This document shows, in pieces, positions 27,247 to 36,964 of a stretch of 64,000 nucleotides of DNA; the stretch's first letter is position 1, and every line of letters starts with the position of its first letter. The DNA is from Hyphomicrobiales bacterium. GTDB taxonomy: Bacteria > Pseudomonadota > Alphaproteobacteria > Rhizobiales > JAJFHB01. A program made the position numbers and the translations under genes. The notes beneath the pieces are model-generated. The model had not been told where the DNA came from. It ran no database searches and saw only the letters and a program-made list of their open reading frames with translations. The stretch covers positions 124,001 to 188,000 of the forward strand of contig JAJFHE010000033.1 of assembly GCA_021775755.1 (NCBI GenBank). The letters run 5' to 3'.

Positions 27247-28266
27247 ATGACCGACAAACTTCAAGACATCGCGCAAGCCATGGTGGCGCAGGGAAAGGGC
27301 ATTCTCGCAGCCGATGAAAGCTCAGGCACCATCAAAAAGCGATTCGATACCATTGGCGTGGACTCCACCGAAGACAACCGCCGCGACTATCGCGAAATGC
27401 TGTTCAGATGTACCGACGCGATGCGCGACCACATTTCCGGTGTCATCCTGTTTGACGAGACACTGCGCCAGAACGGTGCCGATGGCACGCCGCTGGCAGA
27501 AATCATAAGTGCAGCGGGCTCCATTCCCGGCATCAAGGTGGATGCCGGCGCCAAGGATCTGGCCGGCTGCCCCGGTGAAAAGGTGACCGAGGGGCTCGAT
27601 GGTTTGCGCGAGCGGTTCCGCGAGTATCACGCGCTTGGCGCACGGTTCGCCAAGTGGCGCGCCGTCATCACCATTGCCGACGGTATTCCCAGCCGCACCT
27701 GCATTTCCGCCAACGCCCACGCCCTCGCCCGATATGCGGCGCTGTCGCAGGAAAACGGAATTGTGCCGATCGTCGAGCCGGAAGTCCTGATGGACGGTCC
27801 GCATACGATCGAGCGCTGCTATGAGGTGACCCAGGAGGTTCTGGAAACCGTCTACGCGGATCTTTACGACCAGCGTGTTGAGCTTGAAGGCACAATTCTC
27901 AAACCCAACATGATTCTGTCCGGCACCGAATGCGGCCGGCAGGCAGGCGTCGATGAGGTCGCCGAGCGTACTGTGTCGGTTCTTAAGCGCTGCGTTCCCG
28001 CCGCGGTACCGGGCATCTGTTTCCTCTCCGGCGGTCAGTCCGACGAGGATGCAACCGCGCATCTCTCCGCCATGAACGCCATGTACGATCTGCCGTGGCG
28101 ATTGAGCTTCTCCTACGGCCGCGCCCTTCAGGCGGCACCGCTTAAGGCATGGCAAGGCAAGACGGAAAACGTAGCTTCCGCGCAATCGGCATTCGCACAC
28201 CGCGCCCGTATGAACGGGCTCGCGGCAACCGGCTCCTGGTCGGCGCAGCTCGAACAGGCTGCCTGA
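27247..28266 (+). CDS. fba: Class I fructose-bisphosphate aldolase
   Basis: Schiff-base (metal-independent) aldolase of 339 residues. The class I hallmarks are AQGKGILAADESSGTIKKRF, VEPEVLMDGPH, the Schiff-base lysine motif GTILKPNMILSG, and PGICFLSGGQSDEDAT. Presence of class I aldolase in a tkt-gap-pgk-fba run is typical of rhizobia. A short GC-rich hairpin follows at 28322-28338. Confidence 0.96.
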   Translation: MTDKLQDIAQAMVAQGKGILAADESSGTIKKRFDTIGVDSTEDNRRDYREMLFRCTDAMRDHISGVILFDETLRQNGADGTPLAEIISAAGSIPGIKVDAGAKDLAGCPGEKVTEGLDGLRERFREYHALGARFAKWRAVITIADGIPSRTCISANAHALARYAALSQENGIVPIVEPEVLMDGPHTIERCYEVTQEVLETVYADLYDQRVELEGTILKPNMILSGTECGRQAGVDEVAERTVSVLKRCVPAAVPGICFLSGGQSDEDATAHLSAMNAMYDLPWRLSFSYGRALQAAPLKAWQGKTENVASAQSAFAHRARMNGLAATGSWSAQLEQAA

Positions 28267-28321
28267 CGGGAATATCAACCTGGCAACCGTCGCAGCACGG
28301 CGGCGGCGAACAATAATCAGG

Positions 28322-28338
28322 CGGCGCCGGAGGCGCCG
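28322..28338. terminator. Possible weak terminator or attenuator after fba
   Basis: CGGCGCC, loop GGA, GGCGCCG, then TCAATAAATT. The stem is perfect but the following T content is poor, so termination would be partial; downstream genes may be partly co-transcribed. Confidence 0.35.
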
Positions 28339-28406
28339 TCAATAAATTGCCAAATACATGCGTTAGCAGCCTGTGCAAAACGCCAGCCATGGGCAGGAAA
28401 CGAACG

Positions 28407-29039
28407 ATGACGAACGGCCGTTCAAGGCTATTTCTTGTGAGTCCGCCTAACCCGGACCCTGCCACGTTCCCCGCGGTCTTCGAAGCCGCGGCGGCGGCGG
28501 GCGACGTCGCCTCGCTGCTGCTGCGTTTCACCGACACAGCGGAGGCAACGCTCGATCTCATCGCCTCGATCATGCCGAGCGGCTACGATCACAATGTCGC
28601 GATTATCGTTGAGGGCGACGCCGAGCTTGCCGCCAACAGTGGCGCCGATGGCGTGCACATTGCCGCAAGCGCGGATGCTTATTCGGCAGCCCGCACGCTT
28701 TTGGGCTCCGACCGCGTGGTGGGCGCCCTGTCGAATGGGTCGCGGCATGCGGCCATGGAGCTTGGCGAGCTCGGCGTCGACTACATTGCCTTCGATCAGA
28801 CGACACAGCTCGAAGTCGGATCGGTGCCCGGCGGCGAGACAGTCAATCCGTTGACCTGGTGGTCACAGCTGTTTGAGGTTCCTTGCGTCGGCTTCGATCC
28901 CGTTGAATGCGCGGACATCGCGCCCACCATCGCTGCGGGCGCGGATTTTATCCGGCCACCCGACGCCATGTGGTCATCGGCTGATCGCGCATCTGAAACC
29001 GTCCGGCGTTACAATACGCAAATCGATGCAACACAGTAG
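28407..29039 (+). CDS. Thiamine-phosphate synthase-like protein (ThiE/TenI family)
   Basis: TIM-barrel protein of 210 residues resembling thiamine-phosphate synthase: SRLFLVSPPNPDPATFP at the start, ANSGADGVHIAASADAYSAA as the LGADGVHLG equivalent, and GELGVDYIAFD as the GADYIAFG equivalent. Several catalytic residues of true ThiE look altered, and rhizobia often carry such a ThiE-like copy after fba, so real ThiE activity is uncertain. ATG 28407 has AGGA upstream. The last 14 bases overlap the start of the next gene. Confidence 0.75.
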   Translation: MTNGRSRLFLVSPPNPDPATFPAVFEAAAAAGDVASLLLRFTDTAEATLDLIASIMPSGYDHNVAIIVEGDAELAANSGADGVHIAASADAYSAARTLLGSDRVVGALSNGSRHAAMELGELGVDYIAFDQTTQLEVGSVPGGETVNPLTWWSQLFEVPCVGFDPVECADIAPTIAAGADFIRPPDAMWSSADRASETVRRYNTQIDATQ

Positions 29040-29967
29040 CCGGCTGAAGCTTCTGTTTGCCGCACTGCTGACCGCGGTGCTTGTCTTCTGCGGTACAGTA
29101 CCGCCCGCATCCGCCAACTATGACGGTGCATTCGAAGCCTATGTCGCCCGCGACTACGACACGGCCTTCAGGCTTGCCCACGATGCTGCCAACGCCGGCG
29201 ACGCCCGCGCCCAGACCATGCTGGGCTCATTGTATGCGCAAGGCCGCGGCGTCGCCCGCAACAAGCAAGAAGCGATAAGGTGGTATGAAACCGCATCGGG
29301 CCAGGGGCACGCAGGCGCCGATTTCGAGCTCGCTCTGCTCTATCTCGACGGCAGCTCTGGCGAAGCTGATCTTGCCCGCGCCATTGAGTTTTTTACCCGC
29401 GCTGCGGAAAAGAACCACGCGGTTGCGCAATTCAACCTGGCCCTGATTTATGCCGGCGCCGACGGCCGCCAGCCGAACTGGGAAAAGACCCACGAATGGC
29501 TTGCGCGTTCCGCCGAGCAGGGCTTCGCCGAAGCGCAATACAATCTCGGCGTACTGTACGCCCAGGGCAAGGGCGTTGAGGAAAATCAGGTGACCTCCGC
29601 GCACTGGATCGGTCTGGCGGCCCAGCAGGGTCTCTCCGACGCGGCTCTCGATTACGGCTTCATGGTGTTTCGTGGCCAGGGCGTACAAAAAAACGAACAG
29701 CTTGGTGCGCGCTGGCTGCTCTTCGCAGCGGAAAAAGGCAATGTCGTTGCGCAGAACCGCATGGCACGGCTTTACCGCGCCGGTGTCGCGGTTCAGACAG
29801 ATCCGGTCGAAGCCGCCAAATGGCATATCCTGGCGCGCGAAGGCGGCCGCGTCGACGATAATCTCGATGAGTTCCTGGAAACTCTGACGCCTGAACAGCG
29901 TCAATCGGCGGACGAGCGCGTCAATGCCTGGCGCACTCAGTTTGCCGCTCAGGCGGCGGAGAACTAG
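29026..29967 (+). CDS. Exported Sel1-like repeat protein
   Basis: Periplasmic or envelope protein of 313 residues. A signal peptide (LKLLFAALLTAVLVFCGTVP, cleavage near ASA-NY) is followed by about six Sel1/TPR-like repeats (for example AQTMLGSLYAQGRGVARNKQ, AQYNLGVLYAQGKGVEENQ, AQNRMARLYRAGVAVQTDP). Such repeats usually mediate protein contacts. ATG 29026 overlaps the end of the ThiE-like gene; a longer reading from 28873 would place the signal peptide internally. The same gene occurs between fba and efp in related genomes. Confidence 0.85.
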   Translation: MQHSSRLKLLFAALLTAVLVFCGTVPPASANYDGAFEAYVARDYDTAFRLAHDAANAGDARAQTMLGSLYAQGRGVARNKQEAIRWYETASGQGHAGADFELALLYLDGSSGEADLARAIEFFTRAAEKNHAVAQFNLALIYAGADGRQPNWEKTHEWLARSAEQGFAEAQYNLGVLYAQGKGVEENQVTSAHWIGLAAQQGLSDAALDYGFMVFRGQGVQKNEQLGARWLLFAAEKGNVVAQNRMARLYRAGVAVQTDPVEAAKWHILAREGGRVDDNLDEFLETLTPEQRQSADERVNAWRTQFAAQAAEN

Positions 29968-30093
29968 TCCGCAAACTGGAGCGCTATGTCGCTTCACACT
30001 TGACATACCGGTGCGCGGCCAGACATACCGCGCGTGAAAACCGCGCGCCGCAATCGCATCGAGCCGGCCGCGCCAACCCGAACAGAGACCGCA

Positions 30094-30657
30094 ATGAAGA
30101 TCAATGGCAACGAAATCCGGCACGGAAACGTGCTGTCCCACAAGGGCGGCCTCTGGGTCGCCGTAAAAACCAATCATGTGAAACCCGGCAAGGGCGGTGC
30201 CTATGCCCAGGTTGAATTGAAAAACCTGGTTGATGGCACAAAGCTCAACGAACGGTTCCGCTCGTCGGAAACCGTGGAACGCATCCGCCTCGAACAGAAG
30301 GACTACCAGTTCCTGTTCGCCGAGGCCGACATGCTCACCTTCATGGACACTGAATCCTACGAGCAAATAGAACTGGCATCCGAATTTGTCGGCGAACGCG
30401 CACAGTTTCTGCAGGACGGCATGAAAGTCACGGTGGAGAGCTACGAAGGCAAACCGCTCGGCATATCCCTGCCCGAGCATGTGACCCTTGAGGTGACGGA
30501 AACCGAACCCACAATCAAAGGACAGACGGCATCATCGTCCTACAAGCCGGCGATCCTTGAAAACGGTGTGAGGGTCATGGTGCCGCCGTTTGTCACGACA
30601 GGCGAGAAAATCATCGTCGACACCAATGAAGTAACCTATGTCCGCCGTGCCGACTAG
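30094..30657 (+). CDS. efp: Translation elongation factor P
   Basis: EF-P of 187 residues, which relieves ribosomes stalled at polyproline. The N-terminal KOW-like domain holds the tip loop [18 protein letters not shown] with Lys33 as the expected modification site. Two OB domains follow, with the C-terminal [18 protein letters not shown] and [16 protein letters not shown] 30094 matches the family N terminus ([13 protein letters not shown]); the 20 residues read upstream from 30034 are atypical. Modification enzymes (EpmA/B) are not in the window. Confidence 0.96.
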   Translation: MKINGNEIRHGNVLSHKGGLWVAVKTNHVKPGKGGAYAQVELKNLVDGTKLNERFRSSETVERIRLEQKDYQFLFAEADMLTFMDTESYEQIELASEFVGERAQFLQDGMKVTVESYEGKPLGISLPEHVTLEVTETEPTIKGQTASSSYKPAILENGVRVMVPPFVTTGEKIIVDTNEVTYVRRAD

Positions 30658-30695
30658 CAACGCGCACGCGCACTCTCACCGGAAGCTTCCCTGAA

Positions 30696-31502
30696 ATGGC
30701 CCGATCTGCGATCCTCAATGTAATGTTCGGTGCGGCGCGCAAGGCCGCGCGCGGCCTGCAGCGCGACTTCGGCGAAGTTGAAAACCTCCAGGTGTCGCGC
30801 AAGGGGCCGGCCGACTTCGTCTCCGCCGCCGACCGCAAAGCGGAGGCGACTCTGGTTGAAGAGCTCGAACGCGTGCGCCCGGGCTATGGATTTTTGCTCG
30901 AGGAAGCCGGCTCCCGCCCGGGCCGGGACGCCACGCACCGGTGGATTATCGATCCACTCGACGGCACAACGAATTTTCTTCACGGCATCCCGCTGTTTGC
31001 CATTTCGATTGCGCTGGAACGCGGCGGAGAAGTCATCGCCGGGCTGGTTTACAACCCGATATCGGACGAGCTTTTCGCCGCCGAGAAGGGTCAGGGCGCG
31101 TTCTTCAACGACCGGCGCATGCGTGTCGCCGCACGCGAACATCTGGCAGACTCCGTTGTCTGTTGCGGCATCCCCCACCTCGCCCACGGCGATGCAACAC
31201 TGTTTGCGCGCGAACTCACAGCTGTGCAGTCAAAAGTCGCCGGCATCCGCCGCACCGGAGCCGCCGCGCTCGATCTCGCATGGGTCGCGACCGGCCGCTT
31301 CGATGGCTTTTGGGAACGCGGGCTGCATATCTGGGATACCGCAGCCGGCTTGCTTCTGGTGCGCGAAGCCGGCGGCATGGCCGGCGACCTCGACAGGAAG
31401 GCCAACGTCGCAGAAACCGGCAACGTGCTTGCCGCCAACACAACGCTCTATGATTTGCTTGAACGCGAGCTCCGCAATGCCGCCAAAGAGCCGGTTGCCT
31501 GA
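30696..31502 (+). CDS. Inositol monophosphatase family protein (SuhB-like)
   Basis: Mg-dependent phosphatase of 268 residues, 38 bases after efp. Metal-binding motifs are intact: GFLLEEAGS, WIIDPLDGTTNFLHGIP and the C-terminal GLHIWDTAAGLLLVREAGG. Inositol-1-phosphate is the family substrate, but related enzymes act on other phosphomonoesters, and in enterobacteria SuhB also works in ribosomal RNA transcription. Which applies here cannot be read from the sequence. Confidence 0.9.
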   Translation: MARSAILNVMFGAARKAARGLQRDFGEVENLQVSRKGPADFVSAADRKAEATLVEELERVRPGYGFLLEEAGSRPGRDATHRWIIDPLDGTTNFLHGIPLFAISIALERGGEVIAGLVYNPISDELFAAEKGQGAFFNDRRMRVAAREHLADSVVCCGIPHLAHGDATLFARELTAVQSKVAGIRRTGAAALDLAWVATGRFDGFWERGLHIWDTAAGLLLVREAGGMAGDLDRKANVAETGNVLAANTTLYDLLERELRNAAKEPVA

Positions 31503-31665
31503 TCGCGCCGGCGGGTCTGGCATCGTTTCGACAAATTTCAGTGCAAGCTGCAGCTTCCCGGACGTATCACGCGCAAGCCGGACAACCCATACCAATCGTG
31601 TGCAGTTTGCGCGACAATCGGGTAATCTTTGATTCTCGTCCGGATGCGGCAAATGGACTGCGATA

Positions 31666-32715
31666 ATGGTGACCGAACCAGAGCAAACTGTCCTCACATC
31701 ACCAAGACTGTATTTCGCGCGAATGATCATCTTTTTGATCCTCGCCGCCTTTATCATCGCGATACTCTATATGCCGATACAGCGGGCATTTCTCGCCAAT
31801 CCGGCATTGAACGGCCTGATCGTCGGCGTTCTTGTGCTGGGCATTGCCTATGCGTTCCGCCAGATCTTCCGGCTGTTTCCGGAAGTCAACTGGGTCAACA
31901 GTTTCCGCATCGCCGACCCGGGCCTTGAAATCCCCCATACGCCGGTGCTGCTCGGACCCATGTCGACGCTGCTCCGCGACCGCCAGGGCAGAATGCTCTT
32001 GTCGACACAGTCGATGCGCTCCCTGCTCGATTCCCTTGCCAGCCGGCTCGATGAGGCTCGCGACATTTCCCGCTACATGATCGGTCTTCTGATCTTTCTC
32101 GGCCTGCTCGGCACTTTCTGGGGTCTGCTTGAAACGGTAACCGCGGTCGGCAGCACGATCCGTTCGCTGGACATTTCGCAGACGGAAAGCGGCGTCGTGT
32201 TCGAGGAACTGAAAAACGGCCTCCAGGCGCCGCTGCAAGGCATGGGCACGGCGTTTTCATCATCGCTGTTCGGCCTCGCCGGCTCTCTGGTCCTGGGCTT
32301 TCTCGATCTCCAGGCAAGCCAGGCGCAAAACCGGTTTTACAACGATCTGGAAGACTGGCTCTCCTCCGTTACCGATATCGGCGCCGATGACGGCATGGGT
32401 TCCATCCCGCATCACTTGCGCATGGACCTGCGGGAAATGCAGCAGAATATCGAGCAGATAGACCAGACCCTGCACGACAATCTGGGGGGTGAGGGCGATG
32501 CGACTTCCGATATGGAATCCATCGAACTGCTTGCGGACGCCGTACACGGCCTTGTCAAACAAATGCGCGACGAACAGAAAGTGGTTCGCGAGTGGGCCCA
32601 GTCGCAAGCCGACCAGCAGACGGAAATGAAGGATGCGCTGCAGAAGCTGATCGAAGTCCAGAGCGCCCCGGCCCCGCGGCCCTCAAGATCGCGCGCGAAG
32701 AAAGGGGATAGTTGA
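31666..32715 (+). CDS. MotA/TolQ/ExbB-family proton-channel-like protein
   Basis: Membrane protein of 349 residues. Two N-terminal transmembrane helices (MIIFLILAAFIIAILYMPI and LIVGVLVLGIAYAF) are followed by a cytoplasmic region with YMIGLLIFLGLLGTFWGLLE, and LQGMGTAFSSSLFGLAGSLV as the channel-forming pair, then a long Gln/Glu-rich C-terminal tail (about 240-349). It is three bases upstream of an OmpA/MotB-like gene, giving a stator-like pair outside a flagellar locus. It is conserved in position in rhizobia; the role is unknown and may be envelope-linked energy transduction. Confidence 0.82.
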   Translation: MVTEPEQTVLTSPRLYFARMIIFLILAAFIIAILYMPIQRAFLANPALNGLIVGVLVLGIAYAFRQIFRLFPEVNWVNSFRIADPGLEIPHTPVLLGPMSTLLRDRQGRMLLSTQSMRSLLDSLASRLDEARDISRYMIGLLIFLGLLGTFWGLLETVTAVGSTIRSLDISQTESGVVFEELKNGLQAPLQGMGTAFSSSLFGLAGSLVLGFLDLQASQAQNRFYNDLEDWLSSVTDIGADDGMGSIPHHLRMDLREMQQNIEQIDQTLHDNLGGEGDATSDMESIELLADAVHGLVKQMRDEQKVVREWAQSQADQQTEMKDALQKLIEVQSAPAPRPSRSRAKKGDS

Positions 32716-32718
32716 TCC

Positions 32719-33747
32719 ATGCCCGCGCTGGCGCGCCGATCACGGCAGCAGGACTCGCTCTACTGGCCCGGCTTTGTCGATGCCATGGCGACGCTGTTGC
32801 TGGTCATCATCTTTCTGTTGTCGATCTTCATGATCGTACAGTTTCTGCTGGCACGGGATATCTCCGGTCAGGATACCGTGCTTGGCAGGTTGCGTTCGCA
32901 AATCGCCGGGTTATCGGAACTTCTGGCGCTGGAAAAGTCGAATACCGCCGAGCTTGAATCAACGCTTGCCGGCTTGACCGACAGCCTCACCGATTCCGAT
33001 GCTGAAATTGTCCGGCTTCAGGGCCTGATCGAGAGCGAACGCGGCGAGGCATCGGCTGCCGGCGGGCGCATCAGCGCCCTGGAAGGGGAACTCGACGAAG
33101 AACGCGTCATTCGCGATCAGGCGCTGGCGCAGGTTGAACTCCTCAATCAACAGATCTCCGCCTTGCGCCGCCAGCTTGCCGCCCTTCAGGAGGCGCTCGA
33201 CTCCTCCGAAGCGTCCGAGGAGCAAAACCAGGCTCAAATCGCCGATCTTGGCCGGCGTCTCAACGCGGCGCTGGCGCAACGCGTACAGCAGCTTGCCCGC
33301 TACCGCTCCGAATTCTTCGGCAAGTTGCGCGAAGTGCTGTCGGAGCGCTCCGACATCGAAATCGTCGGCGACCGGTTCGTATTTCAGGCGGAGGTGTTCT
33401 TCGCCAAGGGCGAGGCCACGCTCAATGAGCAGGGTCAGGGCGAACTGACACAACTGGCGCTCGCCCTGCTTGAGCTTGAATCGATCATTCCCCCGGAAAT
33501 CAACTGGGTGCTGCGGGTCGATGGCCATACCGATTCCGACCCGATCCGTACCGCCCCGTTCCCCTCCAACTGGGAACTTTCCACCGCGCGCGCAATTTCG
33601 GTGGTGCGCTTCCTGATGTCCAATCAGGTGCCGCCAACCCGGGTAGTCGCCGCGGGCTTTGCGGAATTCCAGCCACTTGACCCTTCAGACACCGAAGACG
33701 CCAAACGCCGCAACCGCCGTATCGAGCTCAAGCTGACGGAGCGTTAG
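32719..33747 (+). CDS. MotB-like protein with OmpA-family peptidoglycan-binding domain
   Basis: Inner-membrane anchored protein of 342 residues. One N-terminal helix (FVDAMATLLLVIIFLLSIF, including a potential proton-carrying Asp as in MotB) precedes a coiled coil (about 55-190; ELLNQQISALRRQLAALQEA-like heptads) and a C-terminal OmpA domain (about 205-340) with WVLRVDGHTDSDPI and NWELSTARAISVVRFL. This layout places the OmpA domain on peptidoglycan while the helix joins the MotA/ExbB-like partner encoded just upstream. Confidence 0.85.
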   Translation: MPALARRSRQQDSLYWPGFVDAMATLLLVIIFLLSIFMIVQFLLARDISGQDTVLGRLRSQIAGLSELLALEKSNTAELESTLAGLTDSLTDSDAEIVRLQGLIESERGEASAAGGRISALEGELDEERVIRDQALAQVELLNQQISALRRQLAALQEALDSSEASEEQNQAQIADLGRRLNAALAQRVQQLARYRSEFFGKLREVLSERSDIEIVGDRFVFQAEVFFAKGEATLNEQGQGELTQLALALLELESIIPPEINWVLRVDGHTDSDPIRTAPFPSNWELSTARAISVVRFLMSNQVPPTRVVAAGFAEFQPLDPSDTEDAKRRNRRIELKLTER

Positions 33748-33753
33748 AGGGTT

Positions 33754-35580
33754 CTAATCATTGGCGAACTGCAATTCCGCCAGGCGCGCATAAAGCCCGT
33801 CTTCGCGCATGAGATCGTCGTGCGTTCCTTCCGCCGCTACCTTGCCGCCGTCCAGCACGACAATGCGGTCGGCGTTGCGCACGGTTGCAAGACGGTGCGC
33901 GATGACGAGCGTGGTGCGCCCCTCCATCAGATGATCGAGCGCGGTTTGCACCTTGCGCTCCGACTCCGCATCGAGCGCACTCGTTGCCTCGTCAAGGAGC
34001 AGGATGGGCGCATCCTTCAACAGTGCCCGCGCAACGGATATGCGCTGGCGCTGACCGCCCGAAAGCGTAACGCCGCGTTCTCCGAACACTGTGTCATAAC
34101 CAAGCGGCAGGTCGCGGATAAAACCGTCCGCAAGTGCTGCCTCGGCAGCCCTGGTAACGGCGGCGTCCTCCGCATCCGGCCGGCCATAGCGGATATTGTC
34201 GCGTGCCGTTTCGGAAAAAATTACCGAATCCTGCGGCACGATCGAGCATCGCAGTCGCACTGCGTCCGGATCAGCCTGCGCAGTGTCGACGCCGTCAACG
34301 GAAATGCTCCCTGACGTCAGATTGTAGAACCTGAGAAGGAGGTTGAAGAGCGTCGTTTTTCCCGCCCCGGACGGCCCCACGATGGCAATGGTCTCGCCCT
34401 GGCGCACTTTGAGCGAAAAGCCGTTCAGCGCCGGGCTGTCCGGGCGCGAGGGATAGTGAAACACGACAGTGTCGAACACGATTTCGCCAAGCGGCGGCTC
34501 GGGCAGGTCGACCGGGTTTTCCGGCACGGCAATGGCCGGCTCCGTCGCCAGCAGTTCCGCAAGCCGTTCCGAAGCGCCGGCGGCCGACTGAAGTTGGCCC
34601 CAGATTTCGCTCAGTGCTCCCATAGCGCCGGCAGCGAACGCGGCGTAAAGCACGAACTGCGAGAGCTCGCCCGGCGAAATCCGCCCATCCAGCACATCGC
34701 GCGCGCCGTACCACAAAACTCCCACTACGCTCGCAAACGTGACGAAGATGATGCATGCGGTCAGCAGCGCCCGTGCACCCGTGCGCTGGCGCGCCGTATC
34801 GAACGCCTCTTCCGCCGCCACACCGAAACGCATCACGTCGGCGGTCTGACGCACGAACGCCTGCACCGTCTGGATGGCAGTCAGGCGTTCGGTCGCGAAT
34901 GCCGCCGTATCGGCAAGCGAATCCTGCGCGCGCCGTGACAGCCGCCTTACCCAGCGGCCGAACACGACGAGCGGCAGGACGATGAACGGCAGTGCCAGCA
35001 GGACCAGTCCGCTCAACTTAATGCTGGTGATCACCATCATGGTGACCGCGCCGATGAGCAGGACCAGGTTTCTCAGCGCGATCGAAACCGACGACCCGAA
35101 TGTTTCCTTGATCTGCGTCGTATCGGCGGTAAGCCTCGACAGAACCTCGCCTGTCCGCGTGGTTTCGTAAAACTCCGCGCTCAGGTCAGTCAGTTTCCGA
35201 AACACTGCGATCCGCAGATCCGCGACAACGCGCTCACCGATCCATGTGACGAAATAAAACCGTGCCGAGCTTGCCACCGCAAGTATCAGGGCGACGAGGA
35301 TCATCATGCCGAAATACTGGTCGATGAAGGCGACGTTTTCCTGACTGAACCCGTTATCGATCATGCGCCGCACGGCGAGCGGAACCGCCAGCGTCGCCCC
35401 CGCCGCGATAATGAGCGCGACAAGTGCCGCGGTCACACGGCCGCGATAAGGGCGCAGAAACGGAACAATGCTCGCAAGCGGCCCGAGGCGCGCCATCCGG
35501 CCACGGCCGCCGGGCGCCTCTCCCGAACCCCCTCCGGCTCCCTCGCGTGTGGGATTTGTTTCAATACTCGTGTCAGCCAC
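33754..35580 (-). CDS. ABC exporter, transmembrane-ATPase half transporter (MsbA/BmrA type)
   Basis: A 608-residue half transporter. About residues 45-325 hold six transmembrane helices of an ABC type-1 exporter. The ATPase domain (about 360-600) has Walker A ([11 protein letters not shown]), signature [15 protein letters not shown], Walker B ([14 protein letters not shown]) and the H-loop VIAHRLATV. The first 30 residues are Gly/Pro-rich and disordered. It is convergent with the MotB-like gene, only six bases apart. Substrate is unknown; lipid or drug export is usual for this group. Confidence 0.92.
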   Translation of the reverse strand: MADTSIETNPTREGAGGGSGEAPGGRGRMARLGPLASIVPFLRPYRGRVTAALVALIIAAGATLAVPLAVRRMIDNGFSQENVAFIDQYFGMMILVALILAVASSARFYFVTWIGERVVADLRIAVFRKLTDLSAEFYETTRTGEVLSRLTADTTQIKETFGSSVSIALRNLVLLIGAVTMMVITSIKLSGLVLLALPFIVLPLVVFGRWVRRLSRRAQDSLADTAAFATERLTAIQTVQAFVRQTADVMRFGVAAEEAFDTARQRTGARALLTACIIFVTFASVVGVLWYGARDVLDGRISPGELSQFVLYAAFAAGAMGALSEIWGQLQSAAGASERLAELLATEPAIAVPENPVDLPEPPLGEIVFDTVVFHYPSRPDSPALNGFSLKVRQGETIAIVGPSGAGKTTLFNLLLRFYNLTSGSISVDGVDTAQADPDAVRLRCSIVPQDSVIFSETARDNIRYGRPDAEDAAVTRAAEAALADGFIRDLPLGYDTVFGERGVTLSGGQRQRISVARALLKDAPILLLDEATSALDAESERKVQTALDHLMEGRTTLVIAHRLATVRNADRIVVLDGGKVAAEGTHDDLMREDGLYARLAELQFAND

Positions 35581-35772
35581 GCAAGCGTCCTTTTCGCCAG
35601 ATCATCGCCATCGGTAATTCTCCGCCCGCTTATAGCAGAGTCAGCTTGGTTTACGATGCGAACATCGTTCCTCTTGCATCATCCGCCAGCCTTGCGTATA
35701 TCCTGCGCCAAACCATTCGCCCGCACGGCTGACGATACGCGGCACGGGCTTGCAGGACACGAAGGACCGGCC

Positions 35773-35994
35773 ATGAAAAAGGAAACCCATCCCGACTATC
35801 ACACCATCAAGGTGGTGATGACGGACGGCACCGAGTTCGAGACCCGCTCGACCTGGGGCGCGGAAGGCGAAACCATGACGCTCGACATCGATCCGGCGAC
35901 GCATCCGGCCTGGACCGGCGGCGGACAGCACCTGATCGACCGCGGCGGCCGGGTTTCCAAGTTCAAGAAGAAATTCGAAGGTTTTCTGGGCTGA
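35773..35994 (+). CDS. rpmE: 50S ribosomal protein L31
   Basis: Ribosomal protein of 73 residues: [20 protein letters not shown] through [16 protein letters not shown]. There is no cysteine, so this is the zinc-free form even though no second copy is seen here; cysteine-free L31 is usual in rhizobia. ATG 35773 matches the family N terminus. A good terminator follows at 36028-36059. Confidence 0.96.
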   Translation: MKKETHPDYHTIKVVMTDGTEFETRSTWGAEGETMTLDIDPATHPAWTGGGQHLIDRGGRVSKFKKKFEGFLG

Positions 35995-36027
35995 CCAAAG
36001 GTCAGACAACCTCTCACCGGAATACAG

Positions 36028-36059
36028 CGCCGCCTGTCAGAACGACCGGCGGCGTTTTT
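36028..36059 (+). terminator. Rho-independent terminator of rpmE
   Basis: CGCCGCC (36028-36034) pairs with GGCGGCG (36048-36054), followed by TTTTT (36055-36059). Confidence 0.85.
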
Positions 36060-36069
36060 GCATTCGGGC

Positions 36070-36615
36070 TCAGCGCCCGCCGCCGTTCGGGCCGAACGCG
36101 GCGTGCAGAATGGACATCTGGTCGGAGACCGGATTCTGGGGCGCATCGGCTGGAGCACAGCTGTTCAACATCTCGTCGAGATGCTTGATCCTCTCGAATA
36201 GACGCTGAGAGCGCGTGATGAGATCGTTCAAAGACGCCGGCAGTTCCTCGCTGACATCGGCACGCGCAGCATCGGAGGCTTCAGCCAGGTTGATGCGGTA
36301 TTTCTCGTCCTGCGCTTCTTTCGGCGTCATTTCACCGTCTTTTACCGCGCGCTGCAAAAGCAGCCACGAGGCGAGCTGCATGAGGCGCGTGGTAAGCCGC
36401 ATGCTCTCCGTCGCATAAGCCATTGCGGCATTGCGGCCGAGCGCCCGGCTTTCCTGCCGCCCGGGCCCGTCGAGATAGGACGCGGTGAGCTCCACCAGTC
36501 CCATGCCATCCTGGAAAATTTCACTGAAAAGTTCGGATTCGGCAAATCTCGAACCGAAATCCACAGTTACGTCTTGGTGGACAGTTTCATTTCTGTTTTT
36601 TGACTCTGACATCAC
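36070..36615 (-). CDS. rcdA: DUF1465 family protein, regulator of CtrA degradation RcdA
   Basis: A 181-residue helical protein matching the DUF1465/RcdA family: FAESELFSEIFQDGMGLVEL, AYATESMRLTTRLMQLASWL and ERIKHLDEMLNS. In Caulobacter RcdA is an adaptor that helps ClpXP degrade CtrA and other cell-cycle proteins at the pole. An N-terminal polar stretch and C-terminal tail are flexible. It lies close to rpmE and upstream of DUF1192 as in rhizobia. The upstream region contains a predicted small RNA with a CtrA-like box. The assignment relies on family recall rather than a search. Confidence 0.8.
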   Translation of the reverse strand: MMSESKNRNETVHQDVTVDFGSRFAESELFSEIFQDGMGLVELTASYLDGPGRQESRALGRNAAMAYATESMRLTTRLMQLASWLLLQRAVKDGEMTPKEAQDEKYRINLAEASDAARADVSEELPASLNDLITRSQRLFERIKHLDEMLNSCAPADAPQNPVSDQMSILHAAFGPNGGGR

Positions 36616-36841
36616 TCACTCGACCACTTGCTCACATTTAACGCTTCCAGTCCGGTCCGAACTCCAAGTGCACCACAAATGCCACGGCAGATCAACGCCG
36701 TGTTATGGGTTCGGTGGCTGGCGCCATACCTCACCAAGCGCAAGAAGAATGCCAAATATACACAAGGCACAGACGCACGCAGCGACATTCCACCGTCGTG
36801 CTTAACGGTTCGAAACACAATGAAAAATGGGTGCTGGACAG

Positions 36842-36870
36842 AAAAAAGGAGCCGCGGGGGGCGCGGCTCC
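36842..36870 (-). terminator. Strong terminator of the predicted small RNA
   Basis: On the minus strand GGAGCCGCG (36870-36862), a five-base C loop, CGCGGCTCC (36856-36848) and then TTTTTT (36847-36842). Confidence 0.88.
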
Positions 36871-36940
36871 AAGGTATAACAGGGAGGCGTCAAACAGAGT
36901 GGACAGGAGCCACTCAGAAAATCCAGATGACTGGATTACG
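36842..36940 (-). ncRNA. Predicted trans-acting small RNA next to rcdA
   Basis: In a 635-base gap (36616-37250) without protein genes, the minus strand shows an ordered set of RNA elements: hairpin 1, AATCCAG-TCAT-CTGGATT (36937-36920); hairpin 2, GAGTGG-CTCCTGT-CCACTC (36915-36897), whose loop exposes CTCCT; a single-stranded GCCTCCC (within 36877-36892); and a strong terminator (36870-36842). Exposed CTCC motifs able to pair with ribosome-binding sites are a hallmark of rhizobial Hfq-dependent small RNAs. A CtrA-like box lies just upstream (36965-36979). The 5' end is approximate. The rest of the gap, 36616-36841, shows nothing recognisable. Confidence 0.6.
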
Positions 36941-36964
36941 CATGGTTAAGATAAGGAAAACTCA

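Noticed and set aside
30034-30093. N-terminal extension of EF-P
   Set aside because: The 20 residues before ATG 30094 are atypical and the family starts at [13 protein letters not shown].
29227-30480. 417-codon open frame opposite the Sel1 and efp genes
   Set aside because: It spans two well-supported plus-strand genes and has no recognisable domain.
34295-34756. Open frame within the ABC exporter on the same strand
   Set aside because: Alternative frame of the exporter; the transporter motifs run unbroken in the main frame.
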